From Bacteroides_D sp963546395 (GTDB taxonomy: Bacteria; Bacteroidota; Bacteroidia; Bacteroidales; CAJPTX01): 64,000 nucleotides of DNA. A program made the translations under genes and the position numbers. The first letter of the stretch is position 1, and every line of letters begins with the position of its first letter. The notes under the pieces were generated by a model that saw only the letters and a list, made by a program, of their open reading frames with translations, had not been told where the DNA came from and did not search any database. This document shows positions 45,250 to 53,860 of this stretch, in pieces. Location: positions 1-64,000 of the forward strand of contig CAUUMS010000006.1 in NCBI GenBank assembly GCA_963546395.1. Reading direction: 5' to 3'.

Positions 45250-45447
45250 ACGGGGTCTAAGTGATTGTTAGTTATCGCTCGGGCCCGTACGGGCGCAAAG
45301 CGACGGCTAAGGTACGGCAAATTTTGCACCCCACCGCAGCCTAAGTCGCCAACGGGGGCCCGCGACCCCAGCGAGAGGCTCACCTGCATGCGCCCCGGGC
45401 AATGGTGACACCCGAGGCAGGGGGGGCATACTGCTATGACACAAAAA

Positions 45448-45476
45448 GGGCTGCGCCGCTTAACGCGACGCAGCCC
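45448..45476 (-). terminator. Terminator of tRNA-Phe
   Basis: GGGCTGCG and CGCAGCCC form the outer stem, with further CG pairs inside. On the minus strand the hairpin is followed by TTTTTGTG. It lies about 20 bases after the tRNA 3' end. Confidence 0.85.
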
Positions 45477-45496
45477 AACGTACAATGAAACGACTG

Positions 45497-45569
45497 TGGT
45501 GCCACCGGGAATCGAACCAGGGACACAAGGATTTTCAGTCCTTTGCTCTACCAACTGAGCTATGGCACC
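45497..45569 (-). tRNA. tRNA-Phe (anticodon GAA)
   Basis: The minus strand folds as a 73-base cloverleaf. The acceptor GGTGCCA pairs with TGGCACC, the D-arm is AGCTCAGTTGGTAGAGC, and the anticodon arm GGACTGAAAATCC carries GAA. The T-arm is CCTGGTTCGATTCCCGG, followed by discriminator A. The 3' CCA is not encoded. Confidence 0.97.
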
Positions 45570-45581
45570 CCTAACACAGCG

Positions 45582-45610
45582 CGAAGGTAATCACTTTTGG
45601 GAAAATGCAA
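45582..45610 (-). promoter_or_regulatory. Probable promoter of tRNA-Phe
   Basis: The minus strand has TTG, then 18 bases, then TACCTTCG (45589-45582), one base from TAnnTTTG, about 13 bases before the tRNA 5' end. The spacing is one base short of the usual range. Confidence 0.5.
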
Positions 45611-45633
45611 AACATCGGGGCATAGTTCGCCCC

Positions 45634-46884
45634 CTATCGGCTACGTCTTCCGCGCCGCTTGGCTGCGGCCCGAGCCTGCTGCTCCTCCTCATGGCGGCGT
45701 AGCAGCGTCTTCCAGTCCGATTCGGCCGCCAGCGAGAAATCCACCGTGTGCTGATACTCCCCCTGTTGCAGCTCCACCACAGGCAGGTAGCGTCCCAGCA
45801 GCTTTTCTATCGCCTCGCGCAGGGGCACCTCCTCGGTGGCGCACAGCGACAGGGCTACCCCCCGCTTGGTGCCACGACCCGTGCGGCCTATGCGGTGCAC
45901 GTAAACCTCGGCCTCGGTGGGCATATCGTAGTTCACCACCATACCCACATCGGGGATGTCGAGCCCGCGAGCTGCCACGTCGGTAGTAATCAGCAGCCGC
46001 ACCGCCCCCTCGGTGAACTGGCGCAGCGTCTCCTCGCGCTCCTCGCGCGTGAGGCCCCCGTGCATCACCCGGCTCTCGATGTTCACCCGCTGCATGGCAT
46101 CAGCCACGCGCTGCGCTCGCACCTGCGTGCGCACGAATGCGATGATCTTCTTATCCTCGTGCCCGTGGACTATCCGCTCCAGGAAGAAGCGTTTGTCATT
46201 CATCTCCACCTCAATGAGCGAGTGGACGATGTTGCGCGACACCGGATCCTCAGGGGCAATCTCAATGCGTATGGGGTTCACCACCAGGCCGTAAGCTAGC
46301 CGTTTGATCTCGTGCGAGATGGTGGCCGAGAAGAATAGCGTTTGCCTCCGGCGTGGGGCGTAACGTAGGAGCTGAGCGATGTCGGGCCTAAAACCCAGGC
46401 TCAGCATCTTGTCCGCCTCGTCGAGCACCAGCATTTGCAGCCCCGAGAGGTCGATGTAGCGATTGCGCGCCAGATCGTGCATGCGTCCCGGCGTGGCCAC
46501 CACGATGTCGAGCCCCCGCGGCAGAGCCGTCGCCTGCTCCTCGAAGGGCACCCCGCCCACTATGCACACGGTGATGAGCCCTGTGCCCTGCGTCAGCATG
46601 CCAAACACGCCCGCCACCTGCTGCGCCAGCTCGTGGGTGGGCACTAGCACAATGGCCCGCGGGGTGAACGGCCCCGGCCTGTCGGCCCTACGCGCAAGCA
46701 GCTCCACGGTGGGGACGGCGTAGGCCATCGTCTTCCCCGTGCCCGTCTGGGCAATGGCCAGCAGATCATTCCCCCGCAGAATGGGCGGAATGGCCCGGAA
46801 CTGGATGTCCGTAGGACGGCGAAAGCCCCCCCGCTGCAAGTTGTCAGCCAGGGGGGCTACGAGATCGTACCGGTCAAAGAGCAC
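45634..46884 (-). CDS. DEAD-box ATP-dependent RNA helicase
   Basis: This 416-residue helicase of the RhlE-like class has all the main motifs. Q motif region is GFRRPTDIQFRAIPPIL, motif I AQTGTGKT, motif Ia VPTHELAQQ, GG in VGGVPFEEQ, motif II VLDEADKM (DEAD) and motif III FSATIS. Motifs IV-VI include HGGLTREEREETLRQF, TDVAARGLDIPDV and HRIGRTGRG. The short basic tail ends AKRRGRRSR, usual for RNA contact. The start is a GTG. It should act in ribosome assembly or RNA turnover. The thioredoxin-like gene lies upstream with a 32-base gap. Confidence 0.93.
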   Translation of the reverse strand: MLFDRYDLVAPLADNLQRGGFRRPTDIQFRAIPPILRGNDLLAIAQTGTGKTMAYAVPTVELLARRADRPGPFTPRAIVLVPTHELAQQVAGVFGMLTQGTGLITVCIVGGVPFEEQATALPRGLDIVVATPGRMHDLARNRYIDLSGLQMLVLDEADKMLSLGFRPDIAQLLRYAPRRRQTLFFSATISHEIKRLAYGLVVNPIRIEIAPEDPVSRNIVHSLIEVEMNDKRFFLERIVHGHEDKKIIAFVRTQVRAQRVADAMQRVNIESRVMHGGLTREEREETLRQFTEGAVRLLITTDVAARGLDIPDVGMVVNYDMPTEAEVYVHRIGRTGRGTKRGVALSLCATEEVPLREAIEKLLGRYLPVVELQQGEYQHTVDFSLAAESDWKTLLRRHEEEQQARAAAKRRGRRSR

Positions 46885-46916
46885 AGCGCGTTCTCCTCGT
46901 TAATTCGCAAGCCCGC

Positions 46917-47456
46917 TTAGAGTTTGCTCTTGAAGCTCCCGTTGAAGGTCTCCCAATCCTGCGTCTTGTAAGCCTCGGTGGCAATGTAGTGCAGGATGGG
47001 CTCAATCTGCGTGGGCGAGTAGTAGCCCGGCACGGCCGTGATGAGGCTGCCCGTGGCGTCGAGGTAAACGATGGTGGGGTAAGAGAGCTTGCCCCCCGTG
47101 AGAGCCACCGCCAGCTCGTGCGGCCCGCGCCCCTCGGAGCTCGGCCCGTACTTGGTGCCGCGGAACTCCACCGAATCGTGCTGCTCCGCGTTGAACTTCA
47201 CCGCGTAGTACTTCGTCCCAATAAACTCGGCAATCCCCTTATTGGAGAACGTGTAGGCATCCAGCCGCTTGCAGTAGCCGCACCAGTCCGTGTACAGATC
47301 CACCAGTATCGGCCTGGGGTCGGCCTTCGCCCGCTCCACAGCCTCAGGGAGCGTGAGCCACTCAATCGTATTGGGCTGCGCCTGCGCCCCTCCGCATCCG
47401 TACATGGCTAGCGCAAGCAATGGGAGTGCAAGAGCTAACAAAACGTTTGTCCTCAT
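46917..47456 (-). CDS. Thioredoxin-fold lipoprotein
   Basis: This 179-residue exported protein has a signal peptide (MRTNVLLALALPLLALAMYG) and a lipobox at MYGCGG, then a thioredoxin-like domain. RPILVDLYTDWCGYCKRLDA contains the redox Cys-x2-Cys pair, and YPTIVYLDATGSLI contains the cis-proline. The style is that of DUF255/SoxW-like envelope reductases, which keep periplasmic thiols reduced. The ATG at 47456 gives the signal peptide; earlier starts extend into non-coding sequence. A TACCTTTG box lies at 47561-47568 on the same strand, about 100 bases upstream, without a matching TTG. Confidence 0.82.
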   Translation of the reverse strand: MRTNVLLALALPLLALAMYGCGGAQAQPNTIEWLTLPEAVERAKADPRPILVDLYTDWCGYCKRLDAYTFSNKGIAEFIGTKYYAVKFNAEQHDSVEFRGTKYGPSSEGRGPHELAVALTGGKLSYPTIVYLDATGSLITAVPGYYSPTQIEPILHYIATEAYKTQDWETFNGSFKSKL

Positions 47457-47632
47457 ATTGTACTGTTGGTATTTTCCGGTAAACGTGCTGGCTAGGGGCT
47501 TTGTTCTGCAAGCCGTGCGAATGACCCCCTGCGCCATGCGCAAACTCCGGCACGCTGGCGCAAAGGTACGCCGAAGTTGGACAACGCGCCGATGGGCCAC
47601 CAGCCTCGAGCCCCCAACCAGGCACCCGCTAG

Positions 47633-47697
47633 GCACCAAGACCGCACTTTGGACTACTAAATACGGACTTGACACGGCGTTGCTACGGCGAGGGTAC
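47633..47697. repeat. Intergenic palindromic repeat, copy B (diverged)
   Basis: ACCAAGaCCG-TTT and AAA-CGGaCTTG form an imperfect palindrome (47633-47675). The tail GGCGTTGCTACGGCGAGGGTAC resembles the tails of copies A (CTACGGCGATGGTAC) and C (CTTGCCACAGCGAGG). It sits about 160 bases upstream of the restriction-modification promoter. Confidence 0.5.
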
Positions 47698-47858
47698 GGC
47701 GATGAAATGGCGGAGCGTTAAAAACTCCACTACCACTATGATGTGAGAAAGATGCGGATTGCATGCGCTAAGAACGTTGCGCACAGCCGCTGGTAGGTAG
47801 CTGAGTGGGTGCGGATAACGGCGTTGCCACCCCATGAATGGGTGCGATGCGCGGCTAT

Positions 47859-47889
47859 TTGCCTCTTCGGCCGCATGCGGTTACCTTTG
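47859..47889 (+). promoter_or_regulatory. Bipartite Bacteroidota promoter of the methyltransferase gene
   Basis: TTG at 47859-47861, 20 bases, then TACCTTTG at 47882-47889 match the consensus exactly. The start codon follows 9 bases after the box, so the mRNA would be nearly leaderless. Confidence 0.8.
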
Positions 47890-47898
47890 CGCACATAG

Positions 47899-49038
47899 AT
47901 GAAACGCGAGCAGGAGCAGATGAGGGCTGGGACTGAGCGCGCCGTGGTGTCGCTATTCTCCGGGGCCATGGGGCTCGACCTCGGCCTGCGGCAGGCTGGG
48001 CTGCCCGTGGTGCTAGGGCAGGATGCGGATCCTGCGTGCGTGGCCACCATGCGCATCAATGGGCACAGGGCCCTGGCGGGGGACATACGGGGCATTGCGC
48101 CTGCCGACCTGCTAACGGAGGCGGGACTACAGCCCGGCGAAGCCTTCCTGGTGTGCGGCGGTCCCCCGTGCCAACCCTTCTCGACGGCTGGCAAACGGCT
48201 CGGCATCAACGATCCGCGCGGGAGCCTGTTCATGGATTTCATCCGCATGCTCGACTACATACGGCCCCGCTTCTTCATCATGGAAAACGTGCGGGGACTG
48301 GTATCGGCCCAGCTGCATCGCACCCCCTCCGACGAGCCAGACCCCACCGCCACGGCCACCACTGCGGGCAGCGTGCTAGAGGTGATTCTCCACGAATTTC
48401 GCCGCCTGGGTTACACCACCGTGCATGGCATTCTCGACGCGGTGGACTACGGGGCCCCGCAGTTCCGCGAGCGATTCGTACTGCTGGGCAGCCGCGACCA
48501 TGAGGCCATCTTCCTACCCCACCCCACGCATTTTCGCCAACATCAGCACGCGGCCTACCGGTGGCGCACACTCCGCGAGGCCATTGGCGACCTAGAGGAC
48601 GACCCGGGGCCATGTGCCTCCTTCAGCGCAGCACGCATGGAGCTACTCGCCCAGGTGCCCGAGGGGGGTAACTGGCGCAGCCTGCCACCCGACCTCGTGC
48701 GTGAGGCTATGGGGGGGGCCTACAGCTCGGGGGGCGGAAAGGTGGGATTCTATCGCCGACTAGCCTACAATCAGCCCGCGCCCACCCTGGTGACATCGCC
48801 CGTGCAGAAGGCCACCATGATGTGCCACCCCACCAAGCTTCGACCGTTGAGCGTGCGCGAGTATGCACGCATTCAGCAGTTTCCGGACGAGTGGACGATC
48901 ACCGGCCCCATGGTGGCACAGTATCGCCAGATTGGTAACGCCGTGCCCGTGGGACTCGCATGCGCCCTGGGGCAGGCAATCATAGCCACCGCAGAGCAGA
49001 CGTCCACCATCCACACCAAGCGTTCACCACGGAAATAG
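47899..49038 (+). CDS. DNA (cytosine-5-)-methyltransferase of a type II R-M system
   Basis: This 379-residue C5 methyltransferase has the ordered motifs. I is SLFSGAMGLDLGLRQAG, IV GGPPCQPFSTAGKR with the catalytic Cys, VI FIMENVRGL, VIII QFRERFVLLG, IX RPLSVREYARIQQFPDEW and X QIGNAVPVGLA. The target-recognition region lies between VIII and IX, with FYRRLAYNQPAPTLVTSPVQ nearby. It protects host DNA from the neighbouring endonuclease, which starts 42 bases after it. The recognition sequence cannot be read from the protein. Confidence 0.95.
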   Translation: MKREQEQMRAGTERAVVSLFSGAMGLDLGLRQAGLPVVLGQDADPACVATMRINGHRALAGDIRGIAPADLLTEAGLQPGEAFLVCGGPPCQPFSTAGKRLGINDPRGSLFMDFIRMLDYIRPRFFIMENVRGLVSAQLHRTPSDEPDPTATATTAGSVLEVILHEFRRLGYTTVHGILDAVDYGAPQFRERFVLLGSRDHEAIFLPHPTHFRQHQHAAYRWRTLREAIGDLEDDPGPCASFSAARMELLAQVPEGGNWRSLPPDLVREAMGGAYSSGGGKVGFYRRLAYNQPAPTLVTSPVQKATMMCHPTKLRPLSVREYARIQQFPDEWTITGPMVAQYRQIGNAVPVGLACALGQAIIATAEQTSTIHTKRSPRK

Positions 49039-49080
49039 GCCACTGGGAGGCACCCCGCACATCGGCTAACGCTATAGAAT

Positions 49081-49821
49081 ATGCCCATTAACAGTACATA
49101 CGATGAGGGCGCAATAGCCCAGGCTGTAGAGCAGAGCCTACGGCAGTTCTACGAGAGCCTTATCGCACGAATTGACAGCCTGGACATCGAGGCGATAATG
49201 AAGCGCAAGAATCCCTACCTGTTCCGGGCTAAGGCCATGTGCGGAGCCTCGCAGATTGTGGAGGCTGTGCTCTCCGCATTCGTCTCATCATCTGAGGAGA
49301 CGATTTTCGGTAATGTCTTCTTCGAGCCCATAGCCCTGGCCGTCTCGCAGGGGCATAAGGCTCTGGGTGAGGGCATCGATGTGCAGGTGGAGCGCGGGGA
49401 TACGATCTACGCCATAGCTGTGAAATCGGGGCCCCACGTCTTCAACGCAAGCAGCCGGAAGAAGCAGGCAGAGAATTTCATTGCCGCCAGCAAGCGGGCG
49501 CAGCAGGCCAAGAAGCGGTTCGTTGCCATTGTGGGCTACGGGTACGGGCACAAGGGAGCCCCGAGGGTCGACAGCCCCAAGCTGTACGTGGAGCTGGCCG
49601 GGCGCGAGTTCTGGGCTGAGCTATCGGGCGATGCCGATTTTCACGTCAAGCTACTCCGCCTCATGGGGACGATGCCTGAGCAACTCGTGGCGGAGTTCCT
49701 GGCTGCCTATCAGCGAGCTGCCAACCGGCTCGTGCGGGAGTTCACGCAGCGGTTCTGCCACGCCGACGGATCCATAGACTGGGAGCAACTCATGGATCAC
49801 AGCGCAGGCCACGCAGGGTAA
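49081..49821 (+). CDS. Type II restriction endonuclease, PmeII-like
   Basis: This 246-residue protein sits directly after the methyltransferase on the same strand. It has RKNPYLFRAKAMCGASQIVE near residue 45 and SSSEETIFGNVFFEPIALAV. GIDVQVERGDTIYAIAVKSG suggests the Asp and Lys of a PD-(D/E)xK nuclease fold, and FNASSRKKQAENF follows. These fit the PmeII family of type II enzymes that I recall, so the pairing with the methyltransferase is convincing even though the family name is less certain. No controller (C) gene is present, so expression timing must rely on other means. Confidence 0.75.
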   Translation: MPINSTYDEGAIAQAVEQSLRQFYESLIARIDSLDIEAIMKRKNPYLFRAKAMCGASQIVEAVLSAFVSSSEETIFGNVFFEPIALAVSQGHKALGEGIDVQVERGDTIYAIAVKSGPHVFNASSRKKQAENFIAASKRAQQAKKRFVAIVGYGYGHKGAPRVDSPKLYVELAGREFWAELSGDADFHVKLLRLMGTMPEQLVAEFLAAYQRAANRLVREFTQRFCHADGSIDWEQLMDHSAGHAG

Positions 49822-50027
49822 GACACCAGCCGCAATGCGTATGGTAGGGTAACGGAGGGAGGGGGATTGTAATAGAGAGAGGAAACGGAAGAAAAGCGGG
49901 AGGCATCACACCAACACAAGGGCTCAGCGCGACTGGTGGGACGAGAGGCAACCTCGCGCTAGCATCAAGGCAACAGGGGGGGCATGCGAAACAGAGGCAG
50001 GGACGGCACAGAGGAGCTGACAGGGCA

Positions 50028-50063
50028 TAAAAAATGCCCTGATGGCATTGCTACCATCAGGGC
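50028..50063 (-). terminator. Terminator of rpsT
   Basis: On the minus strand GCCCTGATGG pairs exactly with CCATCAGGGC around an 8-base loop, followed by ATTTTTTATG. It lies about 30 bases beyond the rpsT stop. An alternative smaller stem GGGCAT/ATGCCC overlaps the T-run. Confidence 0.9.
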
Positions 50064-50094
50064 GCCTGTCCTACCAGAAGTTTGGTCAAGAGTT

Positions 50095-50358
50095 TTATGC
50101 TGTCGTTTTGAGCGTGTTGATGTGTGTCGCTAGGGCAGACTTTATGTTAGCGGCCTTGTTTCGGTGTATGATGTTCATTTTCACCAGCTTGTCGAGCTTC
50201 TTGGTGATATCTGGGAACATGGCCATCGCCTTCGTAGCATCACGTTCAGCCCGCAGATCGCGCACGAGGTTACGCGCCGTCTTGGCGTAGTACTTATTGT
50301 GCAACCGGCGCTTCTCGTTCTGCCTCACACGTTTCTTCGCCGACTTGATGTTTGCCAT
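50095..50358 (-). CDS. rpsT: 30S ribosomal protein S20
   Basis: This 87-residue basic protein begins MANIKSAKKRVRQNEKRRLH and ends with TNIKSALATHI-type helices (KAANIKSALATHINTL), the S20 pattern. It binds 16S rRNA early in 30S assembly. It follows tRNA-Glu by about 25 bases on the same strand, so tRNA and mRNA are probably made as one transcript from the promoter at 50497-50527 and separated by tRNA processing. Confidence 0.97.
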   Translation of the reverse strand: MANIKSAKKRVRQNEKRRLHNKYYAKTARNLVRDLRAERDATKAMAMFPDITKKLDKLVKMNIIHRNKAANIKSALATHINTLKTTA

Positions 50359-50381
50359 AGGGAACTGTGCGATAAATTACT

Positions 50382-50456
50382 TGGTAGCCCGTAGCGGAAT
50401 CGAACCGCTGTTACAAGGATGAAAACCTTGCGTCCTAACCCCTAGACGAACGGGCC
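50382..50456 (-). tRNA. tRNA-Glu (anticodon TTC)
   Basis: The minus strand gives the acceptor GGCCCGT paired with ACGGGCT, the D-arm GTCTAGGGGTTAGGAC, and the anticodon arm CAAGGTTTTCATCCTTG with TTC. The T-arm is AGCGGTTCGATTCCGCT and the discriminator is A. A CCA follows directly in the DNA (50384-50382), unlike tRNA-Phe in this window. Confidence 0.97.
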
Positions 50457-50496
50457 AACCCGAGGAGTGCAAAAGAGCACCCCTCGATTGCGAGCG

Positions 50497-50527
50497 CAAA
50501 GGTAGGTAGTTTTTTCTTCCCCACCAA
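50497..50527 (-). promoter_or_regulatory. Bipartite Bacteroidota promoter of tRNA-Glu-rpsT
   Basis: The minus strand has TTTG (TTG at 50527-50525), 20 bases, then TACCTTTG (50504-50497), an exact match. Transcription would start near 50490, about 30 bases before the tRNA. Confidence 0.85.
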
Positions 50528-50538
50528 ATGATCGCCGG

Positions 50539-51030
50539 CTACTTGAAGAGGTAGCGCACGCCGATCCCCGCATTCCACCAGGGCCCGAAGTAGCCTGCGA
50601 TGTTAAGCACGGGCATCAAATCGAAGCTCAAGCCGAGGGGGATTTTCTCGAAAACGTACTCGAGCCCAATCACCCCATCGAGACCCGCGATGGCCGACCC
50701 GTAGTAGGCATCGGCATAGGGGTTGTAGTAGCGGTTGGAGGTGGTGGCCACGTGCGCCCCGCCCCCGAAATACCAGCGTAGTCCCGGCGCGGGATCGATG
50801 TAGATGTGGTACTCGTAGAGGCCCGTAAGCCCCACCCCGTAGAGCCCAAAGCTGGCGAGCCCCTCGATGGCCGAGTGGCTGCCCAGGAAGTACTTGGCCG
50901 AAGCCGCAAAGTAGGGGCTCCCCGTTTTACCCCCAAGGCCGAGGGTGTAGCGATATTGCGCCTGCGCGCTGGTGGCGAAGGCTAGCGATATCAGCACGAA
51001 TGCAAAGAGTGCGAGTATGCAGCGTTTCAT
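50539..51030 (-). CDS. Small outer-membrane beta-barrel-like protein
   Basis: This 163-residue protein has a clear signal peptide cleaved after ATSAQA. The mature part is made of alternating aromatic/glycine strands such as YRYTLGLGGKTGSPYFAASA, GLTGLYEYHIYID and LRWYFGGGAHVA. It ends IGVRYLFK, a typical beta-barrel C-terminal strand. The function is unknown. It lies between rpsT/tRNA-Glu and gldB on the same strand; the 36-base gap to gldB suggests co-transcription with gldB. Confidence 0.75.
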   Translation of the reverse strand: MKRCILALFAFVLISLAFATSAQAQYRYTLGLGGKTGSPYFAASAKYFLGSHSAIEGLASFGLYGVGLTGLYEYHIYIDPAPGLRWYFGGGAHVATTSNRYYNPYADAYYGSAIAGLDGVIGLEYVFEKIPLGLSFDLMPVLNIAGYFGPWWNAGIGVRYLFK

Positions 51031-51066
51031 GTTGCGATACTTTTACTGGTTTGGTTTGTCTTACAA

Positions 51067-52035
51067 TTAAGGTTTGTACCTGGCCCCGGAGAGTATCTCC
51101 TGCGGGTCGAGGGTGCACAGCAGATCGCCCAGGCTAAGGTCGGGATTACGATCCATATAGGCCTCGACGATGCGGTAGCCTATCCAGCTGGCCACCTGGC
51201 CGGGTGAGTCCTGGCCGAATGCGCTGGTGAATGGGCCGGGCTTGGTGAGCTGGTTCACTATGAGCGGGTTGCGCTCGTAGAGGAGCTTACGATCGGAAAG
51301 GTAGAGCCAAATGGCCCGCTCGTGCTCGTGGAGCCACTCGAGTTGCGCCTTGGAGAAGGCCTGCACGGTGGTGTCGGGCAAATGACGCAGGGCGTGCGCC
51401 ACGCAGTAACGCACCTTACCGTCGGCGAGCATGTGATCGAGCACCGTGGCGCGGTCGGGGGGCAATGGGTACTCCACGCTAAGCCACGAGGTGAGGGCCT
51501 GGGGAGCGATGCGCTCGGCGTACATCCAACGGGCGAGGTAGTGCGGCACCCCAAGCTGATCGTAGTAGGGGCACTGCGGCCCCAGGAAACGGTCGAGGCC
51601 TATGCCGAGCACCGAGTCGGCCAGCAGGATGGAGGCGTTGAAGCCGCCATTGAAGAAGTAGATGCGCGGGGTGACTAGGTCGTATATACCCTCCTCGAGG
51701 CGGGCGAATGCGATACGAAGGTCGTTGGACACGTCGGATACCGTGGGGAAGTGGGCCAGGACGCTATCCTCGAGGGATTGCATGGCCGGATCGCTGGCAA
51801 AGCTGGTGAGCAGCTCCTGGGTGGCCTGGGGCGATTTGCACCCCAAGAGCTCGGCCCAAAGACGGGCAAAAGTGGTGTCGGCCTGGTAGACAGCCGGAGC
51901 CCCGCCGCCACGCATCAGCAACGAGTCGAGGCGTTGCACGGGCACATGCGCATCTGTGGCAGGCTGCGGGGTGGTGCACGCAGCCATGAGGGCTAACACG
52001 AGGGCCAGAACGGGAACAATTTTCACAGTTCGCAT
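51067..52035 (-). CDS. gldB: Gliding motility/T9SS lipoprotein GldB
   Basis: This lipoprotein of about 322 residues starts MRTVKIVPVLALVLALMAAC with the lipobox MAACTT. Diagnostic GldB features are LGIGLDRFLGPQCPYYDQLG, LHEHERAIWLYLSDRKLLY, PFTSAFGQDSPGQVASWIGY and the C-terminus ILSGARYKP. GldB is needed for gliding and type IX secretion in flavobacteria. The ATG at 52035 is chosen because earlier starts extend into the shared promoter region with fhs. A TACCTTTG box lies on its strand at 52120-52127. Confidence 0.9.
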   Translation of the reverse strand: MRTVKIVPVLALVLALMAACTTPQPATDAHVPVQRLDSLLMRGGGAPAVYQADTTFARLWAELLGCKSPQATQELLTSFASDPAMQSLEDSVLAHFPTVSDVSNDLRIAFARLEEGIYDLVTPRIYFFNGGFNASILLADSVLGIGLDRFLGPQCPYYDQLGVPHYLARWMYAERIAPQALTSWLSVEYPLPPDRATVLDHMLADGKVRYCVAHALRHLPDTTVQAFSKAQLEWLHEHERAIWLYLSDRKLLYERNPLIVNQLTKPGPFTSAFGQDSPGQVASWIGYRIVEAYMDRNPDLSLGDLLCTLDPQEILSGARYKP

Positions 52036-52119
52036 GTTATACTGCGGGATGGGAGTGGGTATAGCCCGGGTGCACCCGATGCCAATGCAAATACACGCTA
52101 CCCACCTTAAGAGTATACG

Positions 52120-52127
52120 CAAAGGTA
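52120..52127 (-). promoter_or_regulatory. -7-type promoter element of gldB
   Basis: The minus strand reads TACCTTTG in the 115-base region between the divergent gldB and fhs genes, about 85 bases before gldB. No TTG is found at the right distance upstream. Confidence 0.45.
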
Positions 52128-52150
52128 AAACAATAATTGTGCTGGCGATG

Positions 52151-53818
52151 ATGAGCGATTTGGAGATAGCCCATGCGGCGACCATGCGCCCTGTGACGGA
52201 GGTGGCTGAGCAGCTCGGCATACGGGGTGAGGATGTGATACAGTACGGGCGTTACAAGGCGAAGGTACCGCTAAGCTATCTGCACAACGGGCGCCCCACC
52301 CCCGCTAAGCTGGTGCTGGTGTCGGCCATATCGCCCACGCCTGCCGGGGAGGGAAAAACCACGGTGTCTATCGGCCTGTCGCAGGCCATGAACCAGCTGG
52401 GGCAGCTAACCACGGTGGTACTCCGCGAGCCTTCGCTGGGGCCGGTGTTCGGGATCAAGGGCGGTGCCACAGGGGGTGGATACTCGCAGGTGCTCCCGAT
52501 GGAGGATATCAACCTGCACTTCACAGGCGACTTCGCAGCCGTGGAGAAGGCGCACAACCTGCTTTCGGCACTGATCGACAACAACATTCAGAGCAAGAGC
52601 CGCTCGCTCAACATCGATCCGCGGACGGTGAACTGGAAGCGGGTGATGGACATGAACGACCGCTCGCTGCGCGACATCATCGTCGGGCTTGGCGGCACGG
52701 CCTCGGGCATACCGCGCGAGACGGGTTTCGATATCACGGCGGCCTCGGAGGTGATGGCCATCCTCTGCCTGGCGGAGGACATGGAGGATCTGAAGCGCCG
52801 GCTGGGTAACATCTTCGTGGGGTACACCTACGATAAGCAGCCCATCTACGCGCGCGACCTGCACGCGGAGGGGGCTATGGCGGCCCTGCTGAAGGATGCC
52901 ATGCTGCCGAACCTGGTGCAGACCATCGAGGGGACTCCTGCCATCATACACGGGGGCCCATTCGCCAATATCGCCCAAGGGACGAACACGGTGATAGGCA
53001 CCAAGATGGCCATGGCTCACAGCGACATGGTGGTCACCGAGGCGGGGTTCGGGTTCGACCTCGGGGCTGAGAAGTTCATGGATATCAAGTGCAAGTCGGC
53101 TGGCATACATCCCGACGTGGTGGTGCTGGTGGCCACGGTGCGCGCGCTGAAGTACCACGGCGGTATGCCGTTGAAGGAGCTCACGACACCCAACGTGGAG
53201 GCTCTACGCAAGGGTATCGGCAACCTGCAAAAGCAGGTGGAGAACATGGAGCTGTTCGGCTCGTGCCCCGTGGTGGCGATCAATCGCTTCACCTCGGACT
53301 CCGATGAGGAACTCGCCTGCATAGAAGAGGTGTGCCGCGAGCTGAATGTACCGGTGGCCGTGGTGGACGTGTGGGGCCAAGGAGGCAAGGGGGCCCTTAA
53401 CCTGGGTGAGATAGTGATCAAGGCTGCCCAGAGCGGCACGAGCCGGTTTACACCCCTCTACGAGTGGACGATGCGCCCTGAGGACAAGATAGAGACCATC
53501 GCTAAGAAGATCTACGGCGCGGCGGCAGTGGACTACACGGCGCAGGCGAAGGCGGCCATGCGTAAGGTGTACGCCCTGGGACTCGACAAGCTGCCGGTGT
53601 GCATGGCGAAGACGCAAAAGTCCCTGTCGGATAACCCAGACCTACTGGGACGACCCAAGGATTTCGTGGTGACGGTGCGTGACATTGAGATTGCTGCCGG
53701 GGCCGGATTCATCATTCCCATCACGGGGCAAATCATGCGCATGCCAGGTCTCCCCGAGACCCCTTCGGCAGAGAAGATAAACATTGACAACGACGGCAAC
53801 ATCACGGGGCTGTTCTAG
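52151..53818 (+). CDS. fhs: Formate-tetrahydrofolate ligase
   Basis: This enzyme of about 555 residues makes 10-formyl-THF from formate, THF and ATP. It has the P-loop PTPAGEGKTTVSIGLSQAM, REPSLGPVFGIKGGATGGGY, the substrate region HFTGDFAAVEKAHNLLSALI, and EAGFGFDLGAEKF. Two adjacent ATG codons (52148 and 52151) are possible starts. Earlier frame positions overlap the gldB promoter. It feeds the formyl pool used by fmt at 11 kb and pairs with fau downstream in folate one-carbon metabolism. Confidence 0.96.
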   Translation: MSDLEIAHAATMRPVTEVAEQLGIRGEDVIQYGRYKAKVPLSYLHNGRPTPAKLVLVSAISPTPAGEGKTTVSIGLSQAMNQLGQLTTVVLREPSLGPVFGIKGGATGGGYSQVLPMEDINLHFTGDFAAVEKAHNLLSALIDNNIQSKSRSLNIDPRTVNWKRVMDMNDRSLRDIIVGLGGTASGIPRETGFDITAASEVMAILCLAEDMEDLKRRLGNIFVGYTYDKQPIYARDLHAEGAMAALLKDAMLPNLVQTIEGTPAIIHGGPFANIAQGTNTVIGTKMAMAHSDMVVTEAGFGFDLGAEKFMDIKCKSAGIHPDVVVLVATVRALKYHGGMPLKELTTPNVEALRKGIGNLQKQVENMELFGSCPVVAINRFTSDSDEELACIEEVCRELNVPVAVVDVWGQGGKGALNLGEIVIKAAQSGTSRFTPLYEWTMRPEDKIETIAKKIYGAAAVDYTAQAKAAMRKVYALGLDKLPVCMAKTQKSLSDNPDLLGRPKDFVVTVRDIEIAAGAGFIIPITGQIMRMPGLPETPSAEKINIDNDGNITGLF

Positions 53819-53860
53819 TCGCACAAGGCTGACCTACAGCCAGACATAGGAGGGCGTAGA

